Shown: positions 33,229-42,263, numbered from the stretch's first letter. The stretch is DNA of 64,000 nt from Tsuneonella deserti (GCF_014644315.1 NZ_BMKL01000001.1:941001-1005000); one strand, 5' to 3'. The notes: generated by a model not told the origin, from the sequence alone. Translations and numbers: made by a program.

Positions 33229-33424
33229 GTTTTTGACCAGGAGGATTCCGAAGCCGACAGTCGGCTCTCAGGCTCGACAAAGCCGGTCGTCAACGTCGGA
33301 TACTGGGTGGTTTCACGACAGTCGGCTTTTAGCCCAGGCGGGCCGCAACGCGATAGAGTAAAGGAATGGGGACGACACTTTCGATAGGTCGGAGCTAGAT
33401 CACCTTTCAAGGGTTCGTATTAGA

Positions 33425-34402
33425 ATGGTCCCCTCTATTCGCAATACCCTGTTCGCCTGCGCATGCTGCGCATCCATGGCGGCTTGCGACATTTCAGATC
33501 ACAGGGAGAGCGCTTCTGACACAACAGGCGACGAGCAGAGGCGGCTGCTGACATCTTTGCGTGAGATCGAAGGGTTCTGGCTCATAGAGCGGTTCGGAGA
33601 TTTCGAACCCTCATGGCGAAATGGCACGCCGTGGCGCAGTGCTTATCTCCAAATCGACGATCACCGGTTAACCTACAGCGTCGGGTGCAATCAGTCCGGT
33701 AATTCAGCATCTCTTGGACCAGATGGCATCCTGCATGATACTGGCGACGGGTCACGCTCGCAGACACTGCAAGGGTGCGGACCTGTTCGCCAGGCACGCG
33801 ACGGGCGCTTCTTTGCCTTCTTCGGCAGCAACCCCGAAGTTCGCAAAATGGGACCGGGGCGCGTTTTCCTGAGGAGCGAGGGGGGCGAATTGGTGCTCGT
33901 TGAGCCAGATCTCTGGCTTCAGGTCAACAAGCCCGATTTCGGCGAAATTGAAGGGCGCTGGGTCCCGCAAATGTCCACCACTTACGACGGCTGGGGCTCG
34001 GCCGGAATCGGAATCGAAGATAGCCAAGGTGTTGTAACGATTGAGCGTAGGCGCCTGTCGTGGTCGCAATGCCCCAACCTGCCGATCCCTATTCGCTGGA
34101 CCGCAGACGCACGGCTCACAGCAACAGAAGATGTCGACTTAAGTGATTGCCCCACCGTGGCTCGGTCGACAAGAAATGGACCGAGCGCGGTTATGAAAAT
34201 GCTGACCTCCAACCCGGCAGTGATCCGCACCGGAGCGGACCGGATTGTGCTGGTAGATGGAACAGGCGAAAAAGGCCGTCAGCTCGATTTCCAATCAGAG
34301 GAAAGCGTCCTCAATCCCCCTCCACCCTCGCCGATGCCGGAGGGCTACGTTCAGCCCCCGCCGCCCCCGCCGCCTCCTGGGTCGATGGGCGGTTCCCAAT
34401 AG
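33425..34402 (+). CDS. Putative META-domain-like lipoprotein with proline-rich tail
   Basis: A 325-residue exported protein. A short signal peptide ends in the lipobox MAAC, with the cysteine near residue 21. Two related halves follow, each starting like a META/HslJ domain: EGFWLIERFGDFEP near 50 and EGRWVPQMSTTYDG near 180. Each half contains a cysteine-bearing second block (YSVGCNQSGN; SWSQCPNL). The C-terminal 30 residues are rich in proline (an eight-proline run) and may span the periplasm or bind partners. META domains are small beta proteins linked to heat or antibiotic stress. The domain call is tentative. Confidence 0.55.
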   Translation: MVPSIRNTLFACACCASMAACDISDHRESASDTTGDEQRRLLTSLREIEGFWLIERFGDFEPSWRNGTPWRSAYLQIDDHRLTYSVGCNQSGNSASLGPDGILHDTGDGSRSQTLQGCGPVRQARDGRFFAFFGSNPEVRKMGPGRVFLRSEGGELVLVEPDLWLQVNKPDFGEIEGRWVPQMSTTYDGWGSAGIGIEDSQGVVTIERRRLSWSQCPNLPIPIRWTADARLTATEDVDLSDCPTVARSTRNGPSAVMKMLTSNPAVIRTGADRIVLVDGTGEKGRQLDFQSEESVLNPPPPSPMPEGYVQPPPPPPPPGSMGGSQ

Positions 34403-34443
34403 CCGCAAAAGGCTCGGCTAGGTGCACAATGTCTCTGCTGACA

Positions 34444-34480
34444 TGAACGTCCGCAATGGGGTCGTTTGCGGAAGGTCAGC
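34444..34480. repeat. Dispersed intergenic repeat, copy 2
   Basis: GTCCGCAATGGGGTCGT followed by TTGCGGA matches the copy at 33193-33228. It lies between the lipoprotein gene and the convergent S9 peptidase gene. Confidence 0.55.
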
Positions 34481-34552
34481 TTACGATGCTCGGGTCACCA
34501 AAAGCGGCCAGTCCGCCACCGGCCCACAACCTGCTGATAGCAGGAACTAAGA

Positions 34553-36637
34553 TCAGTGGCTGGAAGCAGAGACAGCCGCTTTCGCCGGCTCGCGATATCG
34601 ATCGAACCACGCGAGTATAGCAGCGGCCTTCGCCGCGGCCTGGCTTGGTCGGCCGGCGATGCTGCCGTGGCCTGCTTCGGGCACTTTTACGAGGGCGGTG
34701 GGGACGCCAGCAATCGTCAGCGCGGTGTAGTATTGCTCGGCCTCGCTCACCGGTGTCCGGTAATCGTTGCTGCCGACCACCACGAGCGTCGGCGTTTTGA
34801 CGTTGCCCACCAGACTTAGCGGCGAGTGCTTCCAGTAAGGCTCAGGATCTACCCACGGCGGACTGTCGAACCAGTAACGGCTGGTGAATAGCGCGCCGTC
34901 CATCGTCAGCGCCTCGCTGGTCCAGTTGATCACCGGCTTCTGCGCCGCGGCTGCCTTGAAGCGATCGGTTTTGCCGACAATCCATGCCGTCAGGATACCG
35001 CCGCCCGAGCCGCCGGTAACGAACAGATTGTCAGAATCGGCGACTCCCGAGGCGATGGCGGCATCGACGGCGGCCATCAGGTCGCCGTAGTCCTCGCCCG
35101 GGTACGCGCGGTCGATCGTCTTGGCGAAAGCTTCCCCGTAGGAGGTCGAGCCGCGCGGGTTGGTGTAGAGCACCGCGTAGCCGTGGGCTGCGTAGAGCTG
35201 GACGTCGGTCGAGAACATCGGCCCATAGGCGGTGTTCGGCCCCCCGTGGATCTCCAGAATGAGCGGCACCCGCTGACCAACGGCGCGATCCGGCGGCAGG
35301 GCTAGCCAGGCGTCGATAGTCTTGCCGTCGGGCGCCGTCACCTCGAGCTTGCGAACCGGCGCGAGGACCTTGGCCGGGAGCCAGCCGTCGTTGAGCCGCG
35401 TCAGCCGCTCGCCACTGCGGCCCTTGAGGACGAAGATGTCGGCTGGATGCGCCGTGTCACCCGCAGTATAGGCTATGGTCCCGTTTCTTCCGACATCGAA
35501 GTCTCCGCCAGTGTACGGCCGGTCGAGCGAGGCTCCCGCGAGGCCACTCGCCAGTTCCTGCAGCTTGCCATCGAGGCCGAGCCTGCCGAGCCTTTTGACG
35601 CCTTCGCGATCGTAGGACACGACAAGCGAGCGTCCGTCGGGGCTCCAGCGGGCATCGTCGATCGAAACGTCGAGGGGTCCGCTCAACGAATGCTGGCCGC
35701 TGCCGTCGCGGTTCATGACGTACAACTCGGTGTTCTCGTATGCGCGGCGAGTGTCGTCGTAGCCAAAATAGACGATGCGGCTGCCATCGGGCGACGGCAG
35801 AGGGTTGGCGTCTGGCCCATCGCGGGTCGTCAGCGGCTGGATCGCGCCGCTGGCGAGGTCGAGGGCATAAACGTCTTGGTTGTTGAAATCGGTCTGCCAA
35901 TTGGGGCGCCGGATAGAGTGGAACACCAGGGTTCGGCCGTCGGGAGTCCATGTAACCGGACCATCGTCGTCGAAGGTGCCGAACGATACCTGGCGCGGCG
36001 CACCTCCGTCGGAGGCCACCACGAATATGCGTGTGTGGCCCGGCTTGACGTAACCGCCTTCATCGGTTCTGTACGTTGCGCGGTCGTAAACCTCGAGCGG
36101 AGGAGCCCAGTGCGCCCCTTCCGGCTTGTCGGGCGCTTCACCGAGCTTCAATACTTCGCCCGGCACGCGCATGGTGTACGCGATCTGCCGGCCGTCTGGT
36201 GACCACGCGAGGCTTTCGGGCGGATCGGGCAGGTTGGTGATCCGGCTCGCTGCCCCGGAGTCGAGCCACTTGACCCACAACTGCGCTCCGCCTTCGTCGC
36301 TCGACACATAAGCGATGCGAGAACCATCGGGCGACCAGCGCGGACTGGTGTAGCCGCCCGCGCCCGTCACTAGCGGCCGCTGTCGCTCATCGGCGGTATT
36401 GACGAGCCAGATCGAAGGGCGATTGCGGTCAGTCATGATGTCGCCGATCTGACGAACATAGGCGACCTCGCGCCCGTCAGGGCTAACCTGCGGAGTCCTG
36501 GCAGCTTCAAGCTTAAATAAGTCGGCGCCGGTAAAAGCGCTCACGGGCCCATCTGCGTTCGCCGTCTCCTGAGCGAGTAGAGGCATTGACAGTGCACCAA
36601 GCGCAAAGCCGCCGGCGAGCATTACGGAACGCATCAT
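34553..36637 (-). CDS. Secreted S9-family prolyl oligopeptidase-like peptidase
   Basis: About 694 residues. A signal peptide (cleavage near LLAQE, residues 20-24) precedes a beta-propeller built of WD/TolB-like repeats (SPRWSPDGSRIAYVS, SLAWSPDGRQIAYTM and others, about 40-400). The C-terminal alpha/beta hydrolase domain has EIHGGPNTAYG, the nucleophile in TGGSGGGILT, the aspartate in VGSNDYRTP and the histidine in EAGHGSI. It should cleave short peptides in the periplasm. AGGGGGTG lies just upstream; ATG 36637 or the next codon 36634 are equally placed starts, and an in-frame GTG lies two codons earlier. Confidence 0.92.
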   Translation of the reverse strand: MMRSVMLAGGFALGALSMPLLAQETANADGPVSAFTGADLFKLEAARTPQVSPDGREVAYVRQIGDIMTDRNRPSIWLVNTADERQRPLVTGAGGYTSPRWSPDGSRIAYVSSDEGGAQLWVKWLDSGAASRITNLPDPPESLAWSPDGRQIAYTMRVPGEVLKLGEAPDKPEGAHWAPPLEVYDRATYRTDEGGYVKPGHTRIFVVASDGGAPRQVSFGTFDDDGPVTWTPDGRTLVFHSIRRPNWQTDFNNQDVYALDLASGAIQPLTTRDGPDANPLPSPDGSRIVYFGYDDTRRAYENTELYVMNRDGSGQHSLSGPLDVSIDDARWSPDGRSLVVSYDREGVKRLGRLGLDGKLQELASGLAGASLDRPYTGGDFDVGRNGTIAYTAGDTAHPADIFVLKGRSGERLTRLNDGWLPAKVLAPVRKLEVTAPDGKTIDAWLALPPDRAVGQRVPLILEIHGGPNTAYGPMFSTDVQLYAAHGYAVLYTNPRGSTSYGEAFAKTIDRAYPGEDYGDLMAAVDAAIASGVADSDNLFVTGGSGGGILTAWIVGKTDRFKAAAAQKPVINWTSEALTMDGALFTSRYWFDSPPWVDPEPYWKHSPLSLVGNVKTPTLVVVGSNDYRTPVSEAEQYYTALTIAGVPTALVKVPEAGHGSIAGRPSQAAAKAAAILAWFDRYREPAKAAVSASSH

Positions 36638-37128
36638 GGTCACCCCCTGGTGCTCCGATCATTACTCGCAACAAGACCAGTGGCAAGCATCGCACGTTAC
36701 GAATTCGGATTGCGCTGAAACGACTACACAGGGGAACGCAAGGTGGCAGCTTCCGGGACTCTGCCAATCGAAAGCGGACTGGCAGCAAGCGGCCTACTTT
36801 CGGACACGCTTGTCCGTTCAGTAACGACGTTGATTGCAGTGATGACGGCCCTGGACATTCAGTTGACGGGGCTGGGATCGGGAAAGACGTCGGCCCAGCA
36901 ACTGGTTGATCGCAGGCGCAAGCTCTGGCAGTCGTTGGATCAAATGGCCGCGCGAACATCGATGTCACGCGCCACAATCGCAAGCCTGAGATCGGTCCCA
37001 CTTCGCGGATTAGGGCCACTTGAAATGATCGACAGACAGAGCGTCATCTGCTCCGTTGGGATTACCGCGGAGGTCGAGAGATCCCGCAGCCGTAGTCCGT
37101 TAGTGCTGGGATGATTCAACCGACACCA
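36638..37128. other. Intergenic region before the accessory operon
   Basis: About 490 bases. A plus-strand open frame of 123 codons exists here but has no ribosome binding site, no recognisable domain and a poor start, so I leave it out. The first part should hold the promoter of the S9 peptidase. No clear terminator is seen for the operon ending at 37129. Confidence 0.45.
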
Positions 37129-37722
37129 TCACCGATCCAGATCGGGGCTGGTGTCCGGTTCGGAAGTCTCGATGGCAGTCGGAACATTGTTCCACCTACC
37201 GGTGGAATTTACTTCGAACGCTTCGCCGCTCTGTTGCGTGTTGGCCAGGGGTGAAGCGGTCGGCGAAGCAACTTTGATCGCCAAATAGCTACCGAGGAAT
37301 GCCAAGGCGAAAGTGGCGGTCAATTCCAAGCCACGGCGGCGCAGCTGCCACCAGATGCTCGCCTGCCGATCGGACCTTTCTTGCATCAGGGTGTAGGCAG
37401 CTACAAGGGTAGCCTCGGCCCGAGCAACCTCTTCAGTCGCCGCCATAGCGCTTTGGGCCGCCATGGCAGCAGAGTGGCTGGCGCTGCTGACAACCCGACT
37501 GATGTTGTTGAGAAGTTCGCCGACCGAAGGACCAATTCTAAGTAGCGCCTGTTCGTCTGCCTTGAGCGTTTCGGTAGTCGAGTAGATCACCGAAGCGACA
37601 AGCATGAACAGCGGGTTCTTCGCCCCCAGCGTCCGCGCGAACCGAAGCACACGCAGCCGTTCGCCCGGTGTGATTTCCCGGCCAAAGTGGTAGGCCCACC
37701 ACTTATCGACAGGGCTCATCAT
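37129..37722 (-). CDS. Unknown helical protein with C-terminal membrane anchor
   Basis: A 197-residue protein I do not recognise. Residues about 60-115 are alanine-rich and probably a long amphipathic or coiled helix (SSASHSAAMAAQSAMAATEEVARAE). One membrane helix lies near 134-152 (LTATFALAFLGSYLAIKV), with a short tail behind it. The ATG-ATG start overlaps the stop of the upstream gene (37719-37722), so it is translationally coupled to the P-loop-like protein. It may tether that partner to the membrane; this is inference from layout only. Confidence 0.65.
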   Translation of the reverse strand: MMSPVDKWWAYHFGREITPGERLRVLRFARTLGAKNPLFMLVASVIYSTTETLKADEQALLRIGPSVGELLNNISRVVSSASHSAAMAAQSAMAATEEVARAEATLVAAYTLMQERSDRQASIWWQLRRRGLELTATFALAFLGSYLAIKVASPTASPLANTQQSGEAFEVNSTGRWNNVPTAIETSEPDTSPDLDR

Positions 37723-38414
37723 ATGTTCGCCAATTGCTCGCGGAAGGCCTGCACGGCGATGACAAACTGGGCAGCATCACCCGGCTCGGCCTCTTCGCTG
37801 GCGCTGCGAAGCGGAAGATACCGCTGGTAGAACCCGTCTTGCAGACCCTTCGGAAGCCAAGGCATTGGGATTGCATCGTCGGAGCTCTCGGCAAACCAAT
37901 CGACGGGTCGACGAAATATCTTTGGGGAGGGCAGTCCTGTGCGCGACCATTCTTTGGCGAATGCAGCCATTTGTTCGTGTTCGTCTAGCACATACCAGAT
38001 CATCGTGCGTTCACCGAAAGAGGTCTGGTCAAGCATCCCCTTCAGCATTGGAACTAGTCGCAGCAGGTTCTGGTCAATCAAGATGACCGTCGGCAACTCC
38101 GGGTGTGCGAACCGGGCGTTGATTACAGCGCCAGGTTGCATGTCCAGGATCTGCAGATAATTGCGGCGCTCCGCCGCGTGGCTGCGAAACGCGGGTCCTT
38201 TCGCACCTCCCACCTGAACGAGCTGAGCGTCCGGGCGTGACATCACAAACAGGGCGGCCAGCGTATCTACCCCGACTCCGCCGGCTCTGCGACAAATGAT
38301 GACGGTTTCCGGATGCTGTCCCATCGACGGGGGTCGCTGCTCACCTAAGGCTGCTGATATTGTTCTGGACTGCCGGGCAACGAATTGATCGCGATTTGTC
38401 GTAAGCTCATTCAT
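37719..38414 (-). CDS. ParA/StbB-like protein with degenerate P-loop
   Basis: A 231-residue soluble protein. Near residue 40 a sequence like the deviant Walker A of ParA/MinD proteins appears (VIICRRAGGVGVDTLAALF), but the catalytic lysine and serine/threonine of GKT are replaced (GVGVDT). A later hydrophobic strand ending in aspartate (TVILIDQNL) fits a Walker B. It may be an inactive or non-ATPase member; StbB-like plasmid stability proteins are one analogue. ATG 38414 is chosen because AAGGA lies eight bases upstream and it overlaps the upstream stop by eight bases. It is the middle gene of three coupled genes. Confidence 0.55.
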   Translation of the reverse strand: MNELTTNRDQFVARQSRTISAALGEQRPPSMGQHPETVIICRRAGGVGVDTLAALFVMSRPDAQLVQVGGAKGPAFRSHAAERRNYLQILDMQPGAVINARFAHPELPTVILIDQNLLRLVPMLKGMLDQTSFGERTMIWYVLDEHEQMAAFAKEWSRTGLPSPKIFRRPVDWFAESSDDAIPMPWLPKGLQDGFYQRYLPLRSASEEAEPGDAAQFVIAVQAFREQLANI

Positions 38415-39957
38415 CGTCATCATCCTTGAAGAGGTCCGCCATGGTGGGCAGCTTGGGAAGCGAAGGGCCAAGTGATTTCAGTTGATGAAGCGGTGACACG
38501 CTCGTCGCCCGCTGCATGTTTTGATCATCTGGGGCTGGCCGAGGCGAGGGGATATCGGCGGCCTCATGATCCGCGCGTGACCAACCTAGCTCCTGTTCGT
38601 CGGCATCAGCAGGAGGGACAGCAATTGGTCCCTCCCGGGCGTCTACGACACCCGTCTCGTAGCCGGTCAGATAATGCAGGTGCTCAGGTTTAAACTGCTC
38701 GCCCACGAAATGTTCGACAGCTCCGATGCTTTCCGCGTGCTGCTGAGCAATGATGACATGCCGAATTTGCTCGCGTATCGAATCTTCGTCATCGAGCTCG
38801 TCAGCATCATACTGTTTGCCCCGCCTGCTCCGCTCCAGAAGCTTAGCCAACAGATGGTTATAGGCCTGCTCGTTCGGGAGTGACCGCGATGCGACCCTAT
38901 CGCTTTTCAGAGCCTCGGCTGCGAACCTAATTGGCCAGTGTTCATACGGGACATAGTTCCAGTCCAGGTCGTCGATGAACGTGATGAGGTCATAGACAAC
39001 AAGCGCCAGTTCCTGCTCGTGTTCTGCTTTGTCGTCCGACGCGCGAAGGCACATCACCGCCGAAAGAACGCCTTGAATGTCTTGGATCGAAGTAGGGCTC
39101 AGCCCAAGAATGCGCGTGAGATAAACTGCTTGCTTGCTCCAGCGGTGATCGGCGGCGAACCACATCGCTCTCCGTTGGTTCTCCGAAAGATCGCTATGCA
39201 GTTGATGTAATCGCAGCAGACCAGCCGCCAGCCGAGGGGACACGTCCAGTGGTTTGCCTCGACGCTTCTCCAGCTCACGATGTGCTTCAAAGGACGCAGG
39301 ATCTTGCTCGTATTCTGCGATGTCCCCAAGCAGTGTCATCGCATCCTCGCCGATGAGCTCAGTCAGGTCCATGCGTTGGCAGTAGGCCTCGAGGAAACCC
39401 GACTGCACCATGCACCGGAGGAGGTTACGAGGGTCTTCGAAGCCGGGATCTTTGGCTGCCCATTTCATTATCTCAGCGATGGGACCAATGACCTCTTTCA
39501 CAATCCGCGAGAACGCGCTTTGGGGAACGCCCTCTTCCAGCAAGGCTGCTACGAAGGCCTTCGCGTTTGCGTCATGAAGCGTTTCATCGGGCGCCTCTCG
39601 CGACTTTGGAACTCCATCTTGAGCTCCGTCGAGCAAGTCGCCTTGAAGACGAATTCGCGAATAGGCCAACTCGGCGGCAACGAAATTTTTGAGGGCGCTG
39701 TCTCGCTCTTCCATGGCTTCCAGCGTCGCCAAGTTGTTCAGCTGCTTGACGCGCCCCACGTGGGTCTTGTTCAGAAAACTGTTGCGGAGAGCTTGCCTCG
39801 CATTCTTGGCTTTCTTCGTTAAACGACCTTTGGCATCTTTCTCGTGGGCCACATCCACCAATTGGAGATAGTGCTTTTCTTTAGGCTCAAGCCCATTGAT
39901 AACGCGCTCTATGATCGCGTCCGATAAGCCCAAGGAAGATGTAGATTCATGTCTCAT
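38407..39957 (-). CDS. Large unknown protein, first gene of the coupled accessory operon
   Basis: A 516-residue soluble, helix-rich protein without a family I know. The N-terminus (VINGLEPKEKHYLQLVDVAHEKD) and the middle (YCQRMDLTELIGEDAMTLLGDIAEYEQD) are probably alpha-helical. The last 80 residues look disordered, proline-rich, and end in a strongly acidic DLFKDDDDE. It has no membrane helix, zinc motif or nuclease signature that I can see. The stop overlaps the start of the P-loop-like gene. A palindrome at 39984-39998 lies about 27 bases upstream of the start and may be its operator. Confidence 0.65.
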   Translation of the reverse strand: MRHESTSSLGLSDAIIERVINGLEPKEKHYLQLVDVAHEKDAKGRLTKKAKNARQALRNSFLNKTHVGRVKQLNNLATLEAMEERDSALKNFVAAELAYSRIRLQGDLLDGAQDGVPKSREAPDETLHDANAKAFVAALLEEGVPQSAFSRIVKEVIGPIAEIMKWAAKDPGFEDPRNLLRCMVQSGFLEAYCQRMDLTELIGEDAMTLLGDIAEYEQDPASFEAHRELEKRRGKPLDVSPRLAAGLLRLHQLHSDLSENQRRAMWFAADHRWSKQAVYLTRILGLSPTSIQDIQGVLSAVMCLRASDDKAEHEQELALVVYDLITFIDDLDWNYVPYEHWPIRFAAEALKSDRVASRSLPNEQAYNHLLAKLLERSRRGKQYDADELDDEDSIREQIRHVIIAQQHAESIGAVEHFVGEQFKPEHLHYLTGYETGVVDAREGPIAVPPADADEQELGWSRADHEAADIPSPRPAPDDQNMQRATSVSPLHQLKSLGPSLPKLPTMADLFKDDDDE

Positions 39958-39983
39958 GAATGTGGTTGTAGGAACTTCACATT

Positions 39984-39998
39984 CAATTTGCCAAATTG
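39984..39998. promoter_or_regulatory. Operator-like palindrome upstream of the three-gene operon
   Basis: CAATTTGCCAAATTG is a perfect palindrome around one central base. It lies 27-41 bases upstream of the ATG at 39957, where a repressor would block the promoter. A weak leftward promoter can be drawn through it (TTGGCA, 18 bases, TACAAC). Confidence 0.45.
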
Positions 39999-40101
39999 GA
40001 AATTGCTTTTTTTCTGCGCCTAAAAACTAACAAATAGTTAAAGGTTGCTGCCGGCGTTTAGGAAGTTTGCTTGAGCGAGGCTAACTGGCATGCCCAATTC
40101 T

Positions 40102-40222
40102 GTTCGTCCTCCGCATCCGAAAATATCTTTGCGGTTGAGTGGTAGAGCTAGTATCAGACGAACGGATTCATCCCATTCATTTCGTCTAGTTTTCCCCTTG
40201 AAACATCGGACGAACGACGAAC
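40102..40222. repeat. Iteron-like GACGAAC heptamers
   Basis: GACGAAC occurs at 40157-40163, 40209-40215 and 40216-40222 (the last two in direct tandem) and inverted at 40102-40108. A one-mismatch inverted copy lies at 40180-40186. This is within the divergent intergenic region 39958-40501, which otherwise holds two palindromes and no open frame that I support. Such clusters act as regulator or replication-initiator sites. Confidence 0.4.
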
Positions 40223-40261
40223 TGGGTCCTCATTCGCACTCGTGTTTTAGGCGCAATACCT

Positions 40262-40295
40262 CAAAGTCATATGCAGACCACTGCATATGACTTTG
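40262..40295. promoter_or_regulatory. 34-bp perfect palindrome
   Basis: CAAAGTCATATGCAG at 40262-40276 is followed by ACCA and its exact reverse complement at 40281-40295. It could form a strong hairpin or a two-fold protein site. No T-run follows. It lies 206 bases upstream of the first exonuclease gene; the stretch between it and that gene is GC-rich and may be a structured leader. Confidence 0.6.
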
Positions 40296-40501
40296 TTGCT
40301 TCCTTGCGCTTCGCTTCAGGGAGCCGGCGCTGCCGGGTGCAGGCGTTGCCTGGAGCGGGCTTGATAGCCCTTTGGCGGGCGGAGCCCTTGTTGTTCTTCA
40401 AAAGGCTTTGGGATCGCGCGATGCGAGAGCCCGGTAGGGAGTTGGAAAATGTTGGCAGTCGCCGACGCTCCGCCCGGGCTTCGAACCCAAGGAGAAGTCC
40501 G

Positions 40502-41329
40502 ATGAGCTTTCATCGACCACGAGCAGTATTCAACGAAAACAGCCTCTGCGTTCTCGATATCGAGACGATTTGCGGCGAAGAGATGGATGACAATAGCTTC
40601 CCTCCGTGGTGCCTGCACACCCCGGTCGTGGCCAGCCTACTCACCGCGGTGAGAGACTCCCACGGCGAGTGGGCATTCGATCTGGAAACTGTCCGTTTTT
40701 CGGACCCAGAAGAGGCGCTTTGCCGCGTCGATGACCTGCTACGTGGCCGCGCGTGCATATCGTTCGCCGGCCGGTCGTTCGACCTCAGAGTTTTAATGCT
40801 TACTGCACAGAAGTGCCGCCTGATGTCGCTGCCTTCGTTAACCGCAGCAGCGACTGAACCGCGCTACTTGAGCGCGCGGCATTATGATTTGGCAGACGTA
40901 ATCTCCGGCTATGGCGCGGCTCGTGGAGCCTCGTTGTCGGGCTTGTGCGGAGCGCTCGGCATCCCGGTGAAACAGGAAGCCCACGGCAGCGAAGTCGGAG
41001 CGCTTTACGATCGCGGAGACCTCGAGGCGATCGAGAGATACTGCGAAACCGACGTTTGCGCGACACTGCTTGCCTATGCGTACCAGCGCGCGATGGAGAC
41101 CGGCGATCCAGGCTACCACGCCTCGCTCACCTGGCAGTTCGCGCGGTGGGCGGAGGAGCAATATCTCGACCACCTCGCCCCCTATGCGGAGGTCCGCGAC
41201 CCGCAGGCGTTGCAGCAATTTTCATTGCTGGGGCAGCTCGATGCGAGCTTGGAGAATGCCCAGCTTGACGCCGACCTGCGTGACAAGCGGGCGGTAGACG
41301 ACAGCTTCGGCGAGCTCACTCACTACTAA
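40502..41329 (+). CDS. Predicted 3'-5' exonuclease, PolB-like/DnaQ fold
   Basis: A 275-residue protein of the predicted PolB-like 3'-5' exonuclease group. The DEDD residues are all visible: LDIETI (Exo I), FAGRSFDLRVL (Exo II), HYDLADVIS and YCETDVCATLLAYAY (Exo III). It should remove nucleotides from 3' ends of DNA or RNA. ATG 40502 is chosen because AGGAG lies seven bases upstream; the open frame extends further 5' but through GC-rich non-coding-looking sequence. Two more genes with the same overall fold follow on the same strand. Confidence 0.82.
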   Translation: MSFHRPRAVFNENSLCVLDIETICGEEMDDNSFPPWCLHTPVVASLLTAVRDSHGEWAFDLETVRFSDPEEALCRVDDLLRGRACISFAGRSFDLRVLMLTAQKCRLMSLPSLTAAATEPRYLSARHYDLADVISGYGAARGASLSGLCGALGIPVKQEAHGSEVGALYDRGDLEAIERYCETDVCATLLAYAYQRAMETGDPGYHASLTWQFARWAEEQYLDHLAPYAEVRDPQALQQFSLLGQLDASLENAQLDADLRDKRAVDDSFGELTHY

Positions 41330-41414
41330 ACCCAACACGTGGCGCGCCCGTCCGTCGCAGCTCTCAGCTGCGGCGCGACGTCGCGCGTCTCGTGCAAATC
41401 AAAGGAACACTAGC

Positions 41415-42101
41415 ATGACTAACAACGACATCCCGGCGGATCTGCCGCCCATCCAGCTGCTCATCACCGCCTGCCCCGCTACTGACGACCCCGGCGACCG
41501 CTACGCCTGGCTTAACGGGTTTTGTCTGCTGACCATTCAGCCCCGGCACCACACCGTCGAACTGACCGGCGAAGTGAGGGTCGGTCATCGCCATGCCGAG
41601 AATGCCGCTCTCGTTCGCTACCTCGCCGAGGCGATTGACGAGGAGGCCGTACTGGCCGGCTACGATCTCCACGATACCATCAGTCGGCTCGGTCGCCTGC
41701 CGATCGGTGCCGATCAGCCCACTCCAGCAATCGCCCTGCTATCCAAGCTGAAGCGAATGCTCGAGGCACATGTGCCCCTCGATGTTGGCTGGAACGACGA
41801 CACTCGGAGGACAGTGCACAACCTGTCCGTCGAGCACGACCTGGAACTGAGCGGGGACATCGCCCCATACTGCGAAGCGCGGGTCGTCGGCGACGAGGCG
41901 ATCGATCGCAGCCACGCCAGAGAGGGTAACGATCCGCTCGCGGTTGAGCTCGCCGACAACGCCGGAGCGTGCCTTCTCGCTCTCGGCGAAACCTACCTAC
42001 CTGAAGAACTCGGGCCTCAGATTATTGCCGCCTGGCAGCGGTGGCGGCGGTCCCAAGTGCCGGTGTTCCCGCCCTCTCCGACTTTGGTGGTGAGCCGGTG
42101 A
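41415..42101 (+). CDS. Exonuclease-fold paralogue, probably catalytically inactive
   Basis: A 228-residue protein that follows the same order of elements as its neighbours: a first strand (PIQLLITACP), an Exo II-like LAGYDLHDTISRL, and an Exo III-like ELADNAGACLLALGE. The DxE pair of Exo I is missing, and the Exo III aspartate seen in the upstream gene (TDVCATLL) is asparagine here (DNAGACLL). It is probably a non-catalytic paralogue, perhaps a regulatory or binding partner. The homology is inferred from motif order and would need a profile search. AAAGGAAC precedes the ATG. Confidence 0.5.
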   Translation: MTNNDIPADLPPIQLLITACPATDDPGDRYAWLNGFCLLTIQPRHHTVELTGEVRVGHRHAENAALVRYLAEAIDEEAVLAGYDLHDTISRLGRLPIGADQPTPAIALLSKLKRMLEAHVPLDVGWNDDTRRTVHNLSVEHDLELSGDIAPYCEARVVGDEAIDRSHAREGNDPLAVELADNAGACLLALGETYLPEELGPQIIAAWQRWRRSQVPVFPPSPTLVVSR

Positions 42102-42221
42102 GGAGCGAAGCCCCGGACAGACTAAACGAAGCAAGCCGTTCAACGGCAACGCGATGTGAGATGAGGTAGGAAAGGAAAAATAGAGAGCCCGGCGAGCCGC
42201 ATCTCGACCGACCAACAAGAG

Positions 42222-42241
42222 GGCCCGCCATTGTGCGGGCC
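42222..42241 (+). terminator. Short GC stem-loop between exonuclease-like genes
   Basis: GGCCCGC at 42222-42228 pairs with GCGGGCC at 42235-42241 across six bases, followed by TTCATCAT. It lies 23 bases before the third gene, so it may reduce read-through or shape the leader. Confidence 0.5.
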
Positions 42242-42263
42242 TTCATCATATGGAGAATACTAG

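Noticed and set aside
36743..37114. 123-codon plus-strand frame
   Set aside because: No ribosome binding site, no recognisable domain and composition like random GC-rich sequence.
40130..40200. tRNA-like stretch (GCGGTTGAGTGGTAGAGC)
   Set aside because: The D-arm resemblance is not backed by an acceptor stem, an anticodon arm or a GGTTCGAATCC T-arm.
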